A stretch of DNA of 64,000 nt from positions 1-64,000 of the forward strand of contig JAQFWX010000169.1 of assembly GCA_027605045.1 (NCBI GenBank), in the 5' to 3' direction. Source of the stretch: Phallus indusiatus (Eukaryota > Basidiomycota > Agaricomycetes > Phallales > Phallaceae). A model generated the notes under the pieces. It saw only the letters and a list, made by a program, of their open reading frames with translations, had not been told where the DNA came from and did not search any database. Numbering within the stretch: the first letter of the stretch is position 1; each line of letters starts with the position of its first letter. Made by a program: the position numbers and the translations under genes. Shown here in pieces: positions 22,449-35,420 of this stretch.

Positions 22449-24611
22449 ATGCGACCCAACCAGAAAACAAGCCATGATATTGATAATATAGCCAGATTTG
22501 GAGATATCTGTGCCAAGTTCAACGTTCAAGACTAAAGACGTCGACGAGATAGACTTTTCGATTCGTCCTCTTCGTATTCACGCTGTCCCAAGCCGGAAAC
22601 TTGATGGGTGTGGCGCGCTCGTCCTACCCCAAATCATGGATGAAACCGTTTGTACTAGGTTTACTATTGCTCGATCCGAGAATGCAGGAAGAATTATATG
22701 TGCGGAATTCCACGTTCAGCAACGGAAAACAAGCTAGACAAAGCACAAGCTTTGGGGCATGTTCGGGTTTTCGTCAAATTGTACGTGTAGGTATGTTCCG
22801 AATGGACATTCTGCAACAGGCAATTATAGTTGTACAGCGAATCAGACGCTGATCCCAACTTTTTAATATATGCTTAAAGGTAAGACTCACAAGCGTGATT
22901 CACATTCCGGTTCCCGAGCCCCAAGAGGTTTCATCTTACCAATTATATGCGGTTTCGTGCCAAAGTGCGAGAAAAATTCTCGATATAATTCAAGCAATAT
23001 CAACATGGTAAAAATAGTGTGATAATATTGTTCAAATGTCTTCACTAACAAATCCCTTCATTGAAGTTTATGAGGAACTGTGCTGCGGAACGGTATTGCG
23101 CCCTTTTGATTCAGAGTCATCGAGCCTGCAAGCATGCCTGACACGGAAGCTAACCTCATGGCACAGGTATACCTTCACCAACACGCAAAAAATAATGAGA
23201 GCCATGAGGCTGTTCCCAATTTTTTTTTTTTGCCTCCGTCCATATAATCAAAGAAAAACGTTCGCTGGTTTGCCCTAGACCTCATTGCCTCAGTTGACCG
23301 TTCTGCTGACAGGCTCAGCTTACTTCTTCATTCACTCCTAACAAGCTACGCGCTTCAAATTATGCCGATTTCTCGAAGTGCAGCAAAACGACGAGTCGAT
23401 AAAGCGACGAAATCTCTCACGGGGACGAGATGTATCATCGAGAATACGGAAGAACACAATCAGGTGCAATATGTCCATTGTCTACCCCTTACAACACACC
23501 CATCGGTCGTGAGTTGATAATAATAGAAGCTTTCGGTATTTATTCTTATTCTTCATTCAAAGCTCGAGTTTCTCGAATACCATTGGAATTTGGAGCGTGG
23601 AACATTGAACGTTGATTCACGCCAGAATACCATCCGCCGTAAGTTTGCAAAAAAGCCGTGATTGAATTATCGCCGACGGTCTACTGGCCCCAGTTGGTCC
23701 CAAATTTCAATATCTATTTGAAAACAAGTTGTTCTTTCTGCTTCCCGAACATAATGTCATCGATTTGTACTACGAAGCGGCAACGGCTCGCTTACCACCT
23801 GCCCAGCGCAGAGCGTCGTTTCCGAAATTACAAGTGAGTCCTTTTCCCTGTACATTGAATAAATACGCCATGTTGATGGGTACAGGAACCCTCATATCGG
23901 TACAGGTTGATTGCTCATCCTTATATGAAACGAGTTCCTATACATCGTCAACGCAATAGTCCTGAAGACGACAGCTCGGCTTTGAAAGTTACGGATTTCA
24001 CCTTTTATGCTTATCCATACGAGAATTTCCCAGTTATCGTTTCGCATGTCCATCCTCGATACGTCATTTACAATGCGGGTCAAAAGATTAGCCGAAATTG
24101 CCGGACCTATTTGGAAGAATACCCTTCGCTTGCATTGGATATTCTGGGTGTGAAAGATACCTACGAAGCATGGACTAGCGCGCCGAAATATAACGACCCT
24201 TTCTTCGAAACATCTGTAGCACCTCAAGATGTTGGCATAGATAGCGACAGCAACGCAACGAGAAGGAGAAGGGCCAGAGGCAAGGCACAGAAGCAGAACG
24301 TCCAGACGGCAGGCCGTCAATCCAAAAGGATCAAGGAACAGCGGGCAGTAAAACCATTACAGCTGGAGCTTAGCGAAGTCAAGTCCCCGTACACGGCCAC
24401 AGGCAGGCAAGAGGAGCGAATCGGAAGTCCGAGTGAAAACTGGCTTGACGAACAAACGCTCAAAGAATTAGATGAGAACAGGACGGTAGAAAAGAATTGG
24501 GATACGCGTATGGCGAAGATTTCGAGATGGGTTGACGACGTTATGAGTCATTGTCAGGCATTTCAAGTTCTGCAGTTGCCGGAGAATGGCGGGCAGGGGA
24601 CTCAAACCTGA
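22449..24611 (+). CDS. HNH-nuclease-like protein of Agaricomycetes
   Basis: Exon fragments match a mushroom family annotated as HNH nuclease domain proteins. Seen in order: RSAAKRRVDKATKSLTGTRC, then IIENTEEHNQVQYVHCLPL (the conserved C...H-x-Q/H region), LEYHWNLERGTLNVDSRQN, and LFENKLFFLLPEHNVIDLYY. After an intron the last exon reads RLIAHPYMKRVPI, FTFYAYPYENFPVIVSH, then HPRYVIYNAGQKI, and ends with a basic stretch (TRRRRARGKAQKQ) and a helical tail, stop at 24609-24611. The 5' part (22.4-23.3 kb) holds pieces in several frames (VIHIPVPEPQEVSSYQLYAV and IDFSIRPLRIHAVPSRKL) that look coding, but I could not join them. The start given is the first plausible ATG and may be wrong. Whether the protein cleaves nucleic acid is unknown. 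Confidence 0.55.
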
Positions 24612-25222
24612 TCTCATTCAGATATGCTGATCAGATTTTGGGTTGGGGGTATGTTAACACATAAATTGTCCCTGTTGGACGCACATATGAGTGAGGGAAA
24701 TGCTAGAATTGTAAAATATGAACGAATTGCATTCACAGATGTACATAGTATCTAAGACTGTCATTTCCCAAACTAGAAAGCAGCACATCTTTAAGTGAGC
24801 TTAACAAAATGTGAGACTGTGTTATAAATTGTGCTATAAAAAAGTGGATACTTTAGTGGATATCTTATTCGATGATTTGGATAAACCTTGTCATGGACGA
24901 GGTCTATCACATTACGCGTTGAATTAATTGCGGGAGCAAATTTAGTCAGCGTAACCAAATGTCCACCGTAATCTCTTGTCTCTTTCCGCACATGCTTGTT
25001 CCCTTTGATTTGCTTCTCGGCTTAAAGTCTCGATAGTTGAAAAATTAAAGTGAAGAGTCTCTTGGACACTCTTTTTGGTTGAATTGGCTTGCCTGATCAA
25101 ATGAGGTGCGGCTTTCATCTCGACGACGCGCCTGAGCAGAATTCACAACGTTTTCTGAATGCTTTTCTAAATCTTCTGTTTTTAGTGACGAATCCCAGTC
25201 AGAACGCATATGGAGATATGCT
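24612..25222. other. Intergenic; 3' end may hold a first exon
   Basis: Mostly AT-rich spacer. The frame of the next gene stays open upstream of its ATG to about 25135 (encoding FTTFSECFSKSSVF and SDESQSERIWRYAM), just after an AG that could be a splice acceptor. An unlocated upstream start exon of the checkpoint mediator is therefore possible. Confidence 0.45.
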
Positions 25223-28200
25223 ATGCAAACCGAAGATGTGACTTTGAATCTGCCGAACGCGTCCACTGACACTCCAGCTGAAGCCAAAAAGGACGACAAC
25301 TCCATTGTCTCCGCCGATTTCCCTAGCAGTTTTCGACCATCTGTGCCAATATTAAACCTCCATGGTCTCGCAGAGAGTCAATCGCAAACATTGGCTGCGT
25401 TGGACGTGTCGGGAGATCTCTCTGAACGAGATACCAGAGACCAAGGACAAACTGGCGCTCGTTCAGCGATCAGTTATTATACGAAGCCAGGTCGACATGC
25501 GACACCTCTTCAAGAGACAATGGAGTCAACAATTCCTAGTTTCGAACAGCCACCAGCGAAAAACCAGGTCCCAGCCAGACTCCCTGCTTTAGAAAAGGGT
25601 CATGTGACTGGCGCGTCGCCGCCTCGTGGCGGGAGTCCTATTGTCGGCCGTGTTACTGATGTGGAGACAAAGGCGGTACCGATGACTGATCAGGTGCAAA
25701 GAAAGGAGGACGGTCATAGTAAACATTCATTACAAAGAAATAAAGCGTCTTCCTTCCATGTCCAGCCACAGGAACCCTCTTTGTTACCCTCATTAAAAAG
25801 GATAAATACTATGCCACCGCGTCTGAGTCGTTACGCACCCAGGGACGTCGAGCCGTCTTCTCAAGACTCCTTTGCTGGCTCGCCACCACGTCAGGACCTG
25901 AACACATTCATCCGAAACTCAAGGGTTTTCAATAATCTCGTCATCCGCCCTGGAGTGGCTGGTCAGCCTAGCGAGATATTCGAGCTTCCAGAATCAACTG
26001 AATCGTCCGACATGCCCCTACCGCCACAGAACCGTAAAGCGACAGCGGCAACCTCCACCAGTAAAACGAAAGAACAAAAGCTGGATGGGGCAAAACCTGA
26101 TGAGAACAAAGAGGAGGAAACACCATCGCAGCTTATTCAAGCGGCATTGGAACACGGGTTAATCCAACGATCACCCTCTCCCGCTTCCGCGTCACTTCCA
26201 ATTGTCTTAGTTAAGGATACTCAATCCGATCATCAGCAGAGCGAAGACGATGGTAATGAAAGCAAGATTGCCAGCGGAGATGACATTGAAGCCCAATCAG
26301 ACGTATACTCCGAGTCACAAACTGTAGAACATTCTCCCGCGCCTTCCTCGTCCTCTTTCATTCTTCCTAGGGTGCCAGCTATGGATAACGACTCTCCGCA
26401 ACCCACCCAAATCGCATCTCAGGATATTCCTCCAGGCATGATCATCATCAGTCAACACGGCGTAGTGCTAGATTCTGTGGAAGAGTCGGGAGTCTCCTCG
26501 GTACCTGTACCAGAGTACCGAAAGCTTGAGTTTCTTCAGCATTATAGGAGAAGGTCTGAAGTTGTTCCTGCTACGCCGATTTCAACCGTGCCTGCCAGTG
26601 GGGCAGGTATTCCAATGGCTCAACGACCAGTTTCAACAAACGATATCGTTCACGCCAGCCATAGGTACTTCATTCCTCCTTCCTCCACGTACATGACTTA
26701 TAGTGTTTGATAGACAGACGACTAAAGGTAAAGGTAAAGAGAGAGCCGAGGACATTGATATAGTTCCCATGCAGGAAGATAGGTTATAATGTTTATAATG
26801 AGTACATAGTTATTCTGTCTAACAGTCGTTCACAGAAGTAAATTAATCTCAAAAGCGGCCGTCACACCACCACTTGAACGAAGCAGATTAGGCCAAAGTT
26901 CTAAACTTGATAAGTCTCCTGGTATTACTCTCCCTGCAACAGAAATTGTTCCGGACTCTCAAGAAGGAAACAACTCCGGCACCTCTCAAGAAAGCGCTGC
27001 TAAAACCCAACTTGTTCAAGCCAGCACCGGCGAAGTCGTTCCTGATTCTCAAGAGGAGCAGCAAAGATTACAGCTGCCTCAGGCTCAAAATCCACCTTCG
27101 TCCCCTTCCATTCCTCTTGCACAACGATATGCCACTAGACCTACACCCTCGTCTTCCCCCTCCATCCCATTGATTCAGATGACTAATCGGATGGAAACGT
27201 CTGGGTTTCCTACTCCAACGCCCGCTGCTGTCAAATCACCTCTTCGCAAGGGGTTGCTTCCTGGAGGTGTCACGCATACTCGCGGTCGGGGTCGTCCCAG
27301 CGCGAAAGGCAAAGAACCCGCCAAAGCCGTATCTGACAAAGGCAGTGACAACGAGAACCAGAGTTCCAATGGAGAGAACAATGTTATGGAAGTGGACGAG
27401 GAAAAGGCATCTGAGATGGAGACAGCGCGTCAAGAACCCTCAACCAGCAAAAGAACAAGACGACCCACCTCAAAAGCAAAGGCACGATCCCCAGAAAAAC
27501 GAACGACTAGACAAAGGCAACGTCGTAAAAGTCCTATCAGGAAGATGGCATCGCGTAAGCGCAAGAGCGAGACCAAGGTGGAACAGCAACCCGGGGAATT
27601 GCCTCCTTCAAAGCGACATAGAAGCGGCGCTATGACTCCTGGCCCTTCACATGGGGCAATAGAATTGACCAAACGTGTCCTCGCCCGACGTCAAGATGAT
27701 AATGACTATTTTCACAGCGGCACAGTTCATCTGGAGTTCACCTTTGCAGATCCATTACCTACGTCTTTCATCGTCGAGTTTGATGAAGGTTTTGAGGAGC
27801 CGATCGATCTTGATCATATAAGGTTCTTTCAACTGGAGCCTGAGGATTTGATCGAGGTAATCAAGTCCAGGAAGAACGAGCGCCAGTACTGTCGTGCTAC
27901 CGTTTTGGATACAGACCATTGGCAGGAAGACGAGATTGCGCAGGTGCATGACGTCGAGGGTGGACCAGATGGAGATGATTATGACGTGAACGGACAAGAC
28001 ATAAGGGTTAGCGAAGAACAGATACGGCTTCAATGGAACGAACGGTGTATCAACCTTCGGACTCTTTGTAAAGACAAGGAGTATGATTTACCACGACGCA
28101 ACAAACACCTAGCCGGATATGCTTTTATTGTCACGCTTCCGGATCTTCCGAAGAGTAAACGTTCGCTTGAACGCGTTATCGAGCTATCCGGTGGGGCAGT

Positions 28201-28980
28201 TTGCGAATGGCATTCCATCGTTTCTCTTTCTGGGACATCGGAGGTGGACGGGAACCGTCTCGTTGGAAAATCGACGGATGTCCGCCTTTTGAAAAATAAG
28301 GCGAAAATCAAGAGTTTGTTTTGTATTGCTGATGAACCTCGGACGACACCCAAGTTTCTGATTGCTCTTGCTCTTGGCGTTCCGTGTTTGTCTGTTGACT
28401 GGGTCCTGGCGAAAGTGACTGTGCGTCGTTTGATCTTTCTCTCCCTAATGCGCTCGTACACCATACTGACATTGATGTTAAGGATTCTGATGTTAAGTTC
28501 GACTGGCAAGCCTACATTCTCCCGGCTGGGACAAACCCCGTAACGAGATTGGCAGCTTCTCAAAACTTTGAGAGATTGTGGTGGCGTGATATCCACAACT
28601 TTACCAAACTTATATCCGAGCCGCCGGTACTCAAGCCCTTTGCCGGAAAGTTATTCTTGTGTGTTGGTCCTTCTTTTATTTTGAAGGTATGTTCCACAGT
28701 ATCGGTTAACTGAGCGCAAGATTTCCTCATGTGCTGTATGTATCAGTCCAAGGAGTTTGGAACATATCCCAAAGTTCTGTTAGCAATGGGCGCATCGGCA
28801 GTACAGGCTGTTACGGATCTCAAGTATCTCAACACGAAGAGTCAAGTCAATTTCGATTACACGGTTGTCGACGATGACGCAGAGCTCGTGTCATACGATG
28901 GTTCTCTAAGTGTCAATATACTTTGGATCAAGAAATGCCTCATTACCGGTATTGAAGGTCCGGTTCCTTGGTCTGAGTAA
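25223..28980 (+). CDS. Rad9/Crb2/53BP1-type DNA-damage checkpoint mediator
   Basis: Nuclear scaffold that would couple chromatin marks and ATM/ATR-type kinases to checkpoint effectors. The N-terminal 500 residues are disordered and rich in Ser/Pro and SQ/TQ dipeptides (for example EPSSQDSF, HQQSEDD). After intronic sequence in about 26705-26855, the frame continues with EIVPDSQEGN and GEVVPDSQEEQ, a near-repeat carrying SQ sites. A basic region (KRTRRPTSKAKARSPEKR) follows. A Tudor-like segment near 27.7-27.87 kb reads FHSGTVHLEFTFADPLP and SFIVEFDEGFEEPIDLDHI. The first BRCT has LAGYAFIVTLPD, VIELSGGAVCEW, then FLIALALGVPCLSVDWVL. The second has FAGKLFLCVGPSFILK, LLAMGASAVQAVTDLKY and LWIKKCLITG, ending at TAA 28978-28980. 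Introns are clear at 28430 and 28687. The 5' start may lie further upstream. About 1,150 residues. Tudor plus tandem BRCT in this order is diagnostic. Confidence 0.85.
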
Positions 28981-30175
28981 TCATGTGTGTATTGGTATGG
29001 TTCATGCTTTCGTATTTGTCTCTCACTGTAGCTTGTAATTTTACCCCCTTCTTACTTTATCTAATTAACCGACGTTTTGCTTTGTCTCTCTTTCCACCCT
29101 CTCATCTTGTCTTATTATTCCCTGTAGTGTGGTTATTTTATAATTATCTAGATCACGAATAATACTTAACTGCATGTACACAGAGCTATAGAAATCGCAC
29201 CGAATGACCGCGAACCACATGTACAGTAACCTACTAGTGAACCTGGATACACAAGCTATCGATCTCGGTTTTAGTCTTGAAGATGGTTCTGCGCTGTTCG
29301 AGTGGCGTGGAGCAATATATTCCGACAGATACCAGGTTTCAGTTGGCACTGTGGAACTTGCCTTAGAGGATCCACAGTGCATGGTTACTACACAAGGCTG
29401 GCCGCATACTAGTCAGATGTGGACGGGGACTATCAAGGCTCCACCACAGATCAAAAAAGTAAGGTTGCGGGCAATTAGAAGTTGAAATTAAGAAACGTAT
29501 TAGGCTTATCGCTAGTCAATGCCGCATGTTTGGAAGAAGTGAGCTAAACAATTTGCGCTCATTTGGATCAGTGCGAGTTGTTCTCCTTGACACTGAGATG
29601 TAATATCAGATCGAATTAGATTACGGGTGAATCGTTTCAACGTAATTTCCTGTTTCGGTGCATCCTCGGAAAGATGCCTTAGCCACCGCAAAGCCAGGCA
29701 AAAGCCCCAGAGGAAGAGTCTCGACATTAATGAGGAAGGTCTCGGGTGCACGTGTAAATGTGAAGGAAGAGAGGTATAAGTTAATTTCAAAGCTTATAAC
29801 ACTTCGAAAGGCAAAAATTTTAGAAAAAGCAACATGTTAATTGGACCAGGAAGCGAGGATTGTAAAAACTTCAATCATGAGGCGGTTCGTTTGAGAAGAA
29901 GTAATGTCGATTGTAATTGTCCACATTTTTAATAATTGCTCCGATTTGGGCTAAAACGAGTGGCTGTAAGAGATAAGGTTGAGGCGTAATTTCGTAGATA
30001 GCCAAACGCCGAGTCAGTTCAAACGCCTGTTTCCGACTCCTCCATTTTGTCACGTTATTCGACTGTCTGTATTTCATGATTATTGTAATTCGACATCAAT
30101 GATTCCCAATCTTTCTCTGAATTGTCAAGTTGAATATTCATTGTATCTCCGGAGTGTACAGCAGTATTGAATGCC
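28981..30175. other. Intergenic between two convergent genes
   Basis: A 93-codon plus frame (29204-29485) reads plausibly like protein (SNLLVNLDTQAIDLGF, LFEWRGAIYSDRYQVSVG) and ends near a GTAAGG donor. No partner exon or family was recognised, so it is not called. Confidence 0.5.
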
Positions 30176-31433
30176 TTAGGCTTTGGCATGAGCGGCTAAC
30201 TCCTTCTCGAACTGCGCGATATCTGACATTAGGGCCTTAACTTGCTCTTGAGCTGCCGGTGGTGTCGGTGGAAGTGGTCGTCTAGGAACTCCGCCATACC
30301 CACGGAAAAGTTGTGTCGCATACTGATGAGCCAATTTAGTCACACGAGGTCCTATAACTGTATAAGGGGGGTACCCACCTTGTTGCTTGGTATCCCATTT
30401 TTCAGGACAGCCCATTCTGCAGCACTTACACGACCTTGTAGTTCTTTTGCTTCTTCGAATTTACCTTGTTTGAAAAGGTCGTACAAATATAAAATTGTAC
30501 GAGGCAAGAAGTTTGAAACTCCCGTTATAGAACCGTGAATGCCGACCGCTAGTCCACCGCTAGAAAATGCAGAGTTAGACTTCCAGTTTCCAACTAGAAT
30601 GCATAGATTAGTTCTCACATCAGATAATCCGATGCACCCGCCAGAACGTAAAAATCCTCGTTGGATGTTTGATATACATTGCGGGCCATTTTGCCAACAT
30701 TATGATCTGTCTGTAAGCCAAAAGAACGTTGTTCATCGCGGGTGCGTCTAGATGAGCTTTGTTGCGTACCTGTTTAATTCCAACAATATTGGAGTGCCGA
30801 GCAAGACGCTGAACCCCGTCCGACGTCACCTCTAAACCAGAGGAAACGCCAGGCCATGAATAAATCAATATCGGGATCGGAGACCGATCTGCAAGCTTGA
30901 CAGAACATCAACTTCACTTATGAATTGTTCGAGACTGGATGCTGCGAACCTCCTTGTAAAATGCTTCGAGAGCGTCAGCTGTCATGCTCGGGGCGAAAAA
31001 GCTGGGAGGAAGGGCAACTGCGTAATCGGCTCCAGCCTCAGCAGCATCTTTGGCTAATGTCACGCATTCTTGGATGCTTTGACCTCCAACGCCCGCCATT
31101 ATCGTGAAACTGTTCAATATCTTGTCTCCGGCCGCCGACCCATGACGAAGAACTTCGCAAGTTGCTGTGATCAACTGAGATCGCTGTTAGATCGGATTAT
31201 ACATGCGAATGAACATCGCATTGACAAACCTGCCTGCGCTCCTCTCGAGTCAATGCAATCTGTTCTCCTGTAGATCCCAGGATGAGAGCACCTTGGATCC
31301 CAGATCGAGCAAGATACAGAATATGCTTCTGATTTGCTTCAATATCGAGTTCTTGTCCCAGGGTGTCTTGAAATATGGTTATTGTAGGTGTAAAAATCCC
31401 CACTAATGTTCTTCCGTTGGGACGTCCAGACAT
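30176..31433 (-). CDS. Dihydrodipicolinate-synthase/HOGA-family class I aldolase
   Basis: Schiff-base aldolase of the DapA superfamily, about 300 residues. The ATG at 31431-31433 (MSGRPNGRTLVGIFTPT) is preferred to an upstream TTG frame. Later motifs are GALILGSTGEQIALTREERR, AGVGGQSIQECVTLAKDAAE and GADYAVALPPSFFAPSM. The conserved IPILIYSWPGV holds the active-site tyrosine, and NIVGIKQ holds the Schiff-base lysine. GGLAVGIHGSITGVSNFLP, AEWAVLKNGIPSNK and FRGYGGVPRRPLPP follow. About five or six introns of 50-62 nt fit. The last, about 56 nt with a GTGACTAAATT branch-point-like site, joins GIPSNK to YATQLFRGYGG and removes an apparent frame break. Fungi use this family for 4-hydroxy-2-oxoglutarate or L-threo-3-deoxy-hexulosonate (galacturonate catabolism) cleavage rather than lysine synthesis. 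The substrate cannot be fixed from sequence. Confidence 0.85.
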
Positions 31434-33140
31434 TGCTGAGAAAGGTTTGGGGTACAACTAGGCCTAGAAAATGATTAGAAGCTTAATGACTGTGACTCTT
31501 ATGGTGCACGACACTAACCAAACGCAATTCCCAGATACTTATAGTTCCCCGCGATTCGGTTCGACATAGAGTCGACAAATTAGCACGGCTTCGAACCGGG
31601 CCGTGCGTGGAGTTCGAGACAAAGTGAGACAAAACTGTGACCTTACAAACGCGTAACGCGCTGTCACACAGAGATTCCTTTTCCTTAGCTCGATTCGAAG
31701 GAAATGTTGATGAGTGTTGGGGACAGTAAATTGAGATTTTAGGCCCATTTAAAGAACGACACCCTTTTTGAGATTCCTGTTTAAACACCATATAATTGAC
31801 CGGCATTTGTATCACGCAATGTGCCGAGATCGGCCAAAAACCTCGCGTGACTATATCTTGTTTTCCACGTGATTGGACCAACACAGTGGTTCACATGATT
31901 ACGTAAATCTCCCCATTTTTTTTTTTGCGGGCTCCCGTTCGATGAAGCAGTGAAGCAATTTTGTATGCGATAACCCAACGAAACTTCTTGGCACCAATTC
32001 ATGCTGTGGCACACTTGGGTTTTTTTCTGGATCGGGACATAGGTCTATCTTATCACAGTTAAGTGCAAGTAAAGCGTTGTGCTCGGTATTTCTTGTTGGT
32101 CACTAGGAGCTCGAGAACCTCATTCACTGCGGGAAACCACGTGTATTCTTGGCAGTTATTAAAGGAATTCTACGCGAACCAGACCCATGTGGCAGGCCGC
32201 GGGCGCTGTGGTGATTCATGAACGGTATCGGTATACATGTACTTGCGCACCTGTAAAAACCGGAAGACGTCATATCGGAAATTTCAATTAGAACTAGGAT
32301 CAAACACGATCAGTGTATGTATGGAGATTGTATGGTTACGATTCTTTGCTACTCCATGCGGATTTTGCTCTCTCCATCAAGGCGTCCTGGCCCTTCGCGT
32401 TAACATCTCAACAACGGACACGTTCTGCTTGTTCAATAATAGGTATCTAAGTTTGACAACGTATAATGCGTCATGGTATTCGACATGAAATCACCGGCTT
32501 AAATCAACCATTCTAAGCATTGTAAATGTGGACCGACCGGTGCGTTGAGCGTCAAATTAAAAAAATCTGTACTGACAAGCTTTGAGAAAGCTGGCATGTC
32601 CGAACTAATGAACATACATCTACTCCAACACTTCGAGTCTCCAGAAAAAGTAACGAAAACAAAAACGACAGAAGAATTCGAACCGTATCAAGAGGTAGCC
32701 TAAAAATTTGTGCTCGCGGTCTCCCGATTCGGGTAGCGCTTCCAGACTCTTACAGTCGCGCTCTGATATAGCTCTTGGAAACGGTTCCGCCATTCTCCGT
32801 TTTCACACTGTTTCACATACTTAATTATTTCTATATGTTTTGGGAAGCCAAATTAAAGACGGAAATGCTATCATTTTTTTCTATATGAAAAAATATCGGA
32901 CCATTTGGCACTATCTTTTGTGAAATACATATATCAAATGGTACTGATTCCGGGTTCTAACCTACTCCACTTAGATCATCGCTGGCAAGCAACGAGCCTG
33001 CTTTCTTCTGCCTGTATCCCTTTTCTTCTTCTTTTCTTTTTCCTTCATCGAAGCCGACCAATATACCTCAGGTTTTGTTTCGCTTTCGCGCATTCAATCC
33101 GACGACCCGACTCACATTGAGGATCAGAAGAGCCTGGCAG
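31434..33140. other. Intergenic, no gene supported
   Basis: About 1.7 kb between divergent starts (aldolase on minus, SGNH gene on plus), presumably containing both promoters. Open frames are short and motif-free. A TC-rich tract near 33005-33050 precedes the SGNH start. Confidence 0.55.
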
Positions 33141-35420
33141 ATGTCGGGCCTTCGGCATTGGTGCTCGGCTAGTCCTCGAGCCATCCCTCTCTTCGTACTT
33201 CTCAATGTCATTCTACTCTCTTTCTTCATCTCTCTGTACAGCTCATCTTCAGGCTCTTCAAATTGGCTCATCGACTCGCGCCACTTCCGAAAGCCATGGG
33301 CGCAGTCCACTGAAACAGCGTCACCAATCGAGGCCATCAAATCTACGGAGGCAGCTACTACTATCTTCGTAACCACAACAGTAACGGCGACGGCCACCAC
33401 TACACGGGAGATTGTTGCAACTTCAACAGTGACCTCAAAACCAACAATACCAGGTCCTGCGTTTTGCGATGCGTGCGGTCCAGATGACACTTTGTGTGTC
33501 AAATATGGGTAAGGCATCTTTATTTTTGCAAATCACATAACGCGACAGACCAGACTTAATTTGGTGAAACTCATTGTAACCTCTTCTAGTAAACACAATC
33601 TTGCCAAATCTCGCTTGTACGAAGGAACAAACTTCCGTTTTCACCGCGTCATAAAGCAAGCTCTCGCCGGCGAGGTTGTAAAGATTGGTGTATTGGGAGG
33701 CTCTGTTACGAAAGGGCATGGATTACGCTCAACATCTGATAACTGGACGCAAAGATTCCTGGAAGCATGGGAGACATTGTTTCCCAATTCGCCAACTGAG
33801 CTCGTTAACGGCGCTGTACCTGCCACTGGATCTGACTATTTGAGCGTCTGTTTTGGAGAACATATTGAACCGGATGTCGACCTTGTCCTCATTGAGTTGG
33901 CAATCAATGATCAAAGGTGTGTGCCTTGTATCTTCGGACATTAATTAACAACTAAGAACCCCATCTCCCGGTGCCTTTTCTCCTATCACAATTGAATCAA
34001 AAGAATTGAAAGTAATGCGCATGCGCACGAATGGTTGATTCGTGGAATACTTGACATGCCGAAACGCCCAGCCGTAATTAATATACAAGTTGAGTAATCT
34101 TGTCTGATTACCCCATTTCCTGATTCCATCTCACAGCGAAATATTTAGACAATGGCTTTGCTGTTTGAGACTATCTCTATGGGTGGTGATCTTCATATTC
34201 GTGCGCTTCCATCCCTTCCGTTTCATGAATTTTGGCCGGTTCCGGCGTATTAATTATTTCCCTATTACATCTATATTTGATAGCTATCGCTCAGTATTAC
34301 GGTATGGTTACTTCTTGTCATCTGTCTGAGAGCTCATCTTTCTGATTCTCAATTCCGGAATATCAAATATAGATACGCCCATCCTTAGCATCCGCAATTT
34401 CCTTCTCCCACATATTTTGAACCATGCGGATCTGGACGAACATTATTTCACTAAAAATAAGGATGGCCCAGATTGGAGACATGTATGTACCCCGGCGTCC
34501 TCGAATCCATGTGGCTTCTGATGAGTTCATAACTCAATAAATCAATCAGGTGGACTTAAACGGACACGCGGTAATGGCAGATATTCTGATTGCTTATACT
34601 CAGCGGCAGCTATGTGCCGTCAAGCTCGATGAATCTCAACCTCGCAGCCATGAGCTCGACTCAAAGCTCCCGACACAGGAGGATCTGGACGAAATCCCTA
34701 GGGTACGCAAGAATAGCATCTTTAAATAAGATAGTCAATATATTGAAATATTGTCTTCCAGATACGACTTTTACAGAAGTACGACCGCCAAACTGTACTG
34801 GGACATTTCACACCATTCTGCCGAACCGTCCGAACAAATAGACATCCTTTAACGCCGGTTGAGACTAAAGGATGGTATGCGTCACATCTTGTAGTTCCTC
34901 CTCGCTAGGATATCTAAAACCCGTTTTGCTTAAAGGTCGTTATGGACGTACCAAGGCCGTGGTGACAAACCTTATTTAATCGCCTACAATCCAGGCGACT
35001 ATGCTAAATTTGAAATTGATGTCGGCATGCTGGGACGTGTAAGAGTTACATATTTGAGAAGTAAAGTATTCGGACTGGGTAATGTGTGGTGTTGGTTGGA
35101 TGATGATCGAAAAAACGGGAAAAAGATTGTGGGGTGGTGGGATAAGGAGAATTTGTGAGTTTCTTCTTTTCTAAAAAAATTCCTTCTAAATGTCTTGATT
35201 TCTTTTTATTGCGACATAGAAATATCGCTCGGTAAGCTAAATCTACCCTTTTATGCATTTTCAAACAAGCTCCTTTACTTTGGGAAAATTTTTCAGGGTG
35301 GAAGTAATAACCGAAAAGGCTGATCCTGGAAAGCATATGTTAACATGTGAAGTTCTACAAGACACTTCTGATCCTGAAAAGGGGCATGAGTTCCGCCTTA
35401 TTGCTGTTGATGCATCTTAG
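33141..35420 (+). CDS. Type II membrane SGNH hydrolase, copy 1
   Basis: Putative carbohydrate or lipid esterase anchored in the secretory pathway. The start MSGLRHWCSASPRAIP is followed by one helix (LFVLLNVILLSFFISLY), then a Thr/Val-rich stalk (TTIFVTTTVTATATTT) and a conserved cysteine motif FCDACGPDDTLCVKYG. After an intron the SGNH domain begins with IGVLGGSVTKGHG (block I nucleophile Ser), then NGAVPATGSDY (block II), LIELAINDQR (block III Asn) and, several exons later, PDWRH, a D-x-x-H that would be the Asp-His pair. A C-terminal module follows (SLWTYQGRGDKPYL, FEIDVGMLGRVRVTYLRSK, VWCWLDDD, FRLIAVDAS) and ends at 35418-35420. About 580 residues with short introns matching copies 2 and 3. 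Similar mushroom proteins are labelled capsule-associated or SGNH-type esterase. All catalytic blocks are present. Function inferred only from family. Confidence 0.8.

Noticed and set aside
30360..30415. Apparent frameshift in the aldolase gene at a C6 run
   Set aside because: A GT-AG intron of about 56 nt with a good branch-point-like site joins GIPSNK to YATQLFRGYGG in frame and explains the break.
33068..33517. 149-codon minus-strand open frame
   Set aside because: It mirrors the Thr/Val-rich stalk of SGNH copy 1 (repeated ACN codons read as Val/Ser-rich on the other strand) and has no motif.
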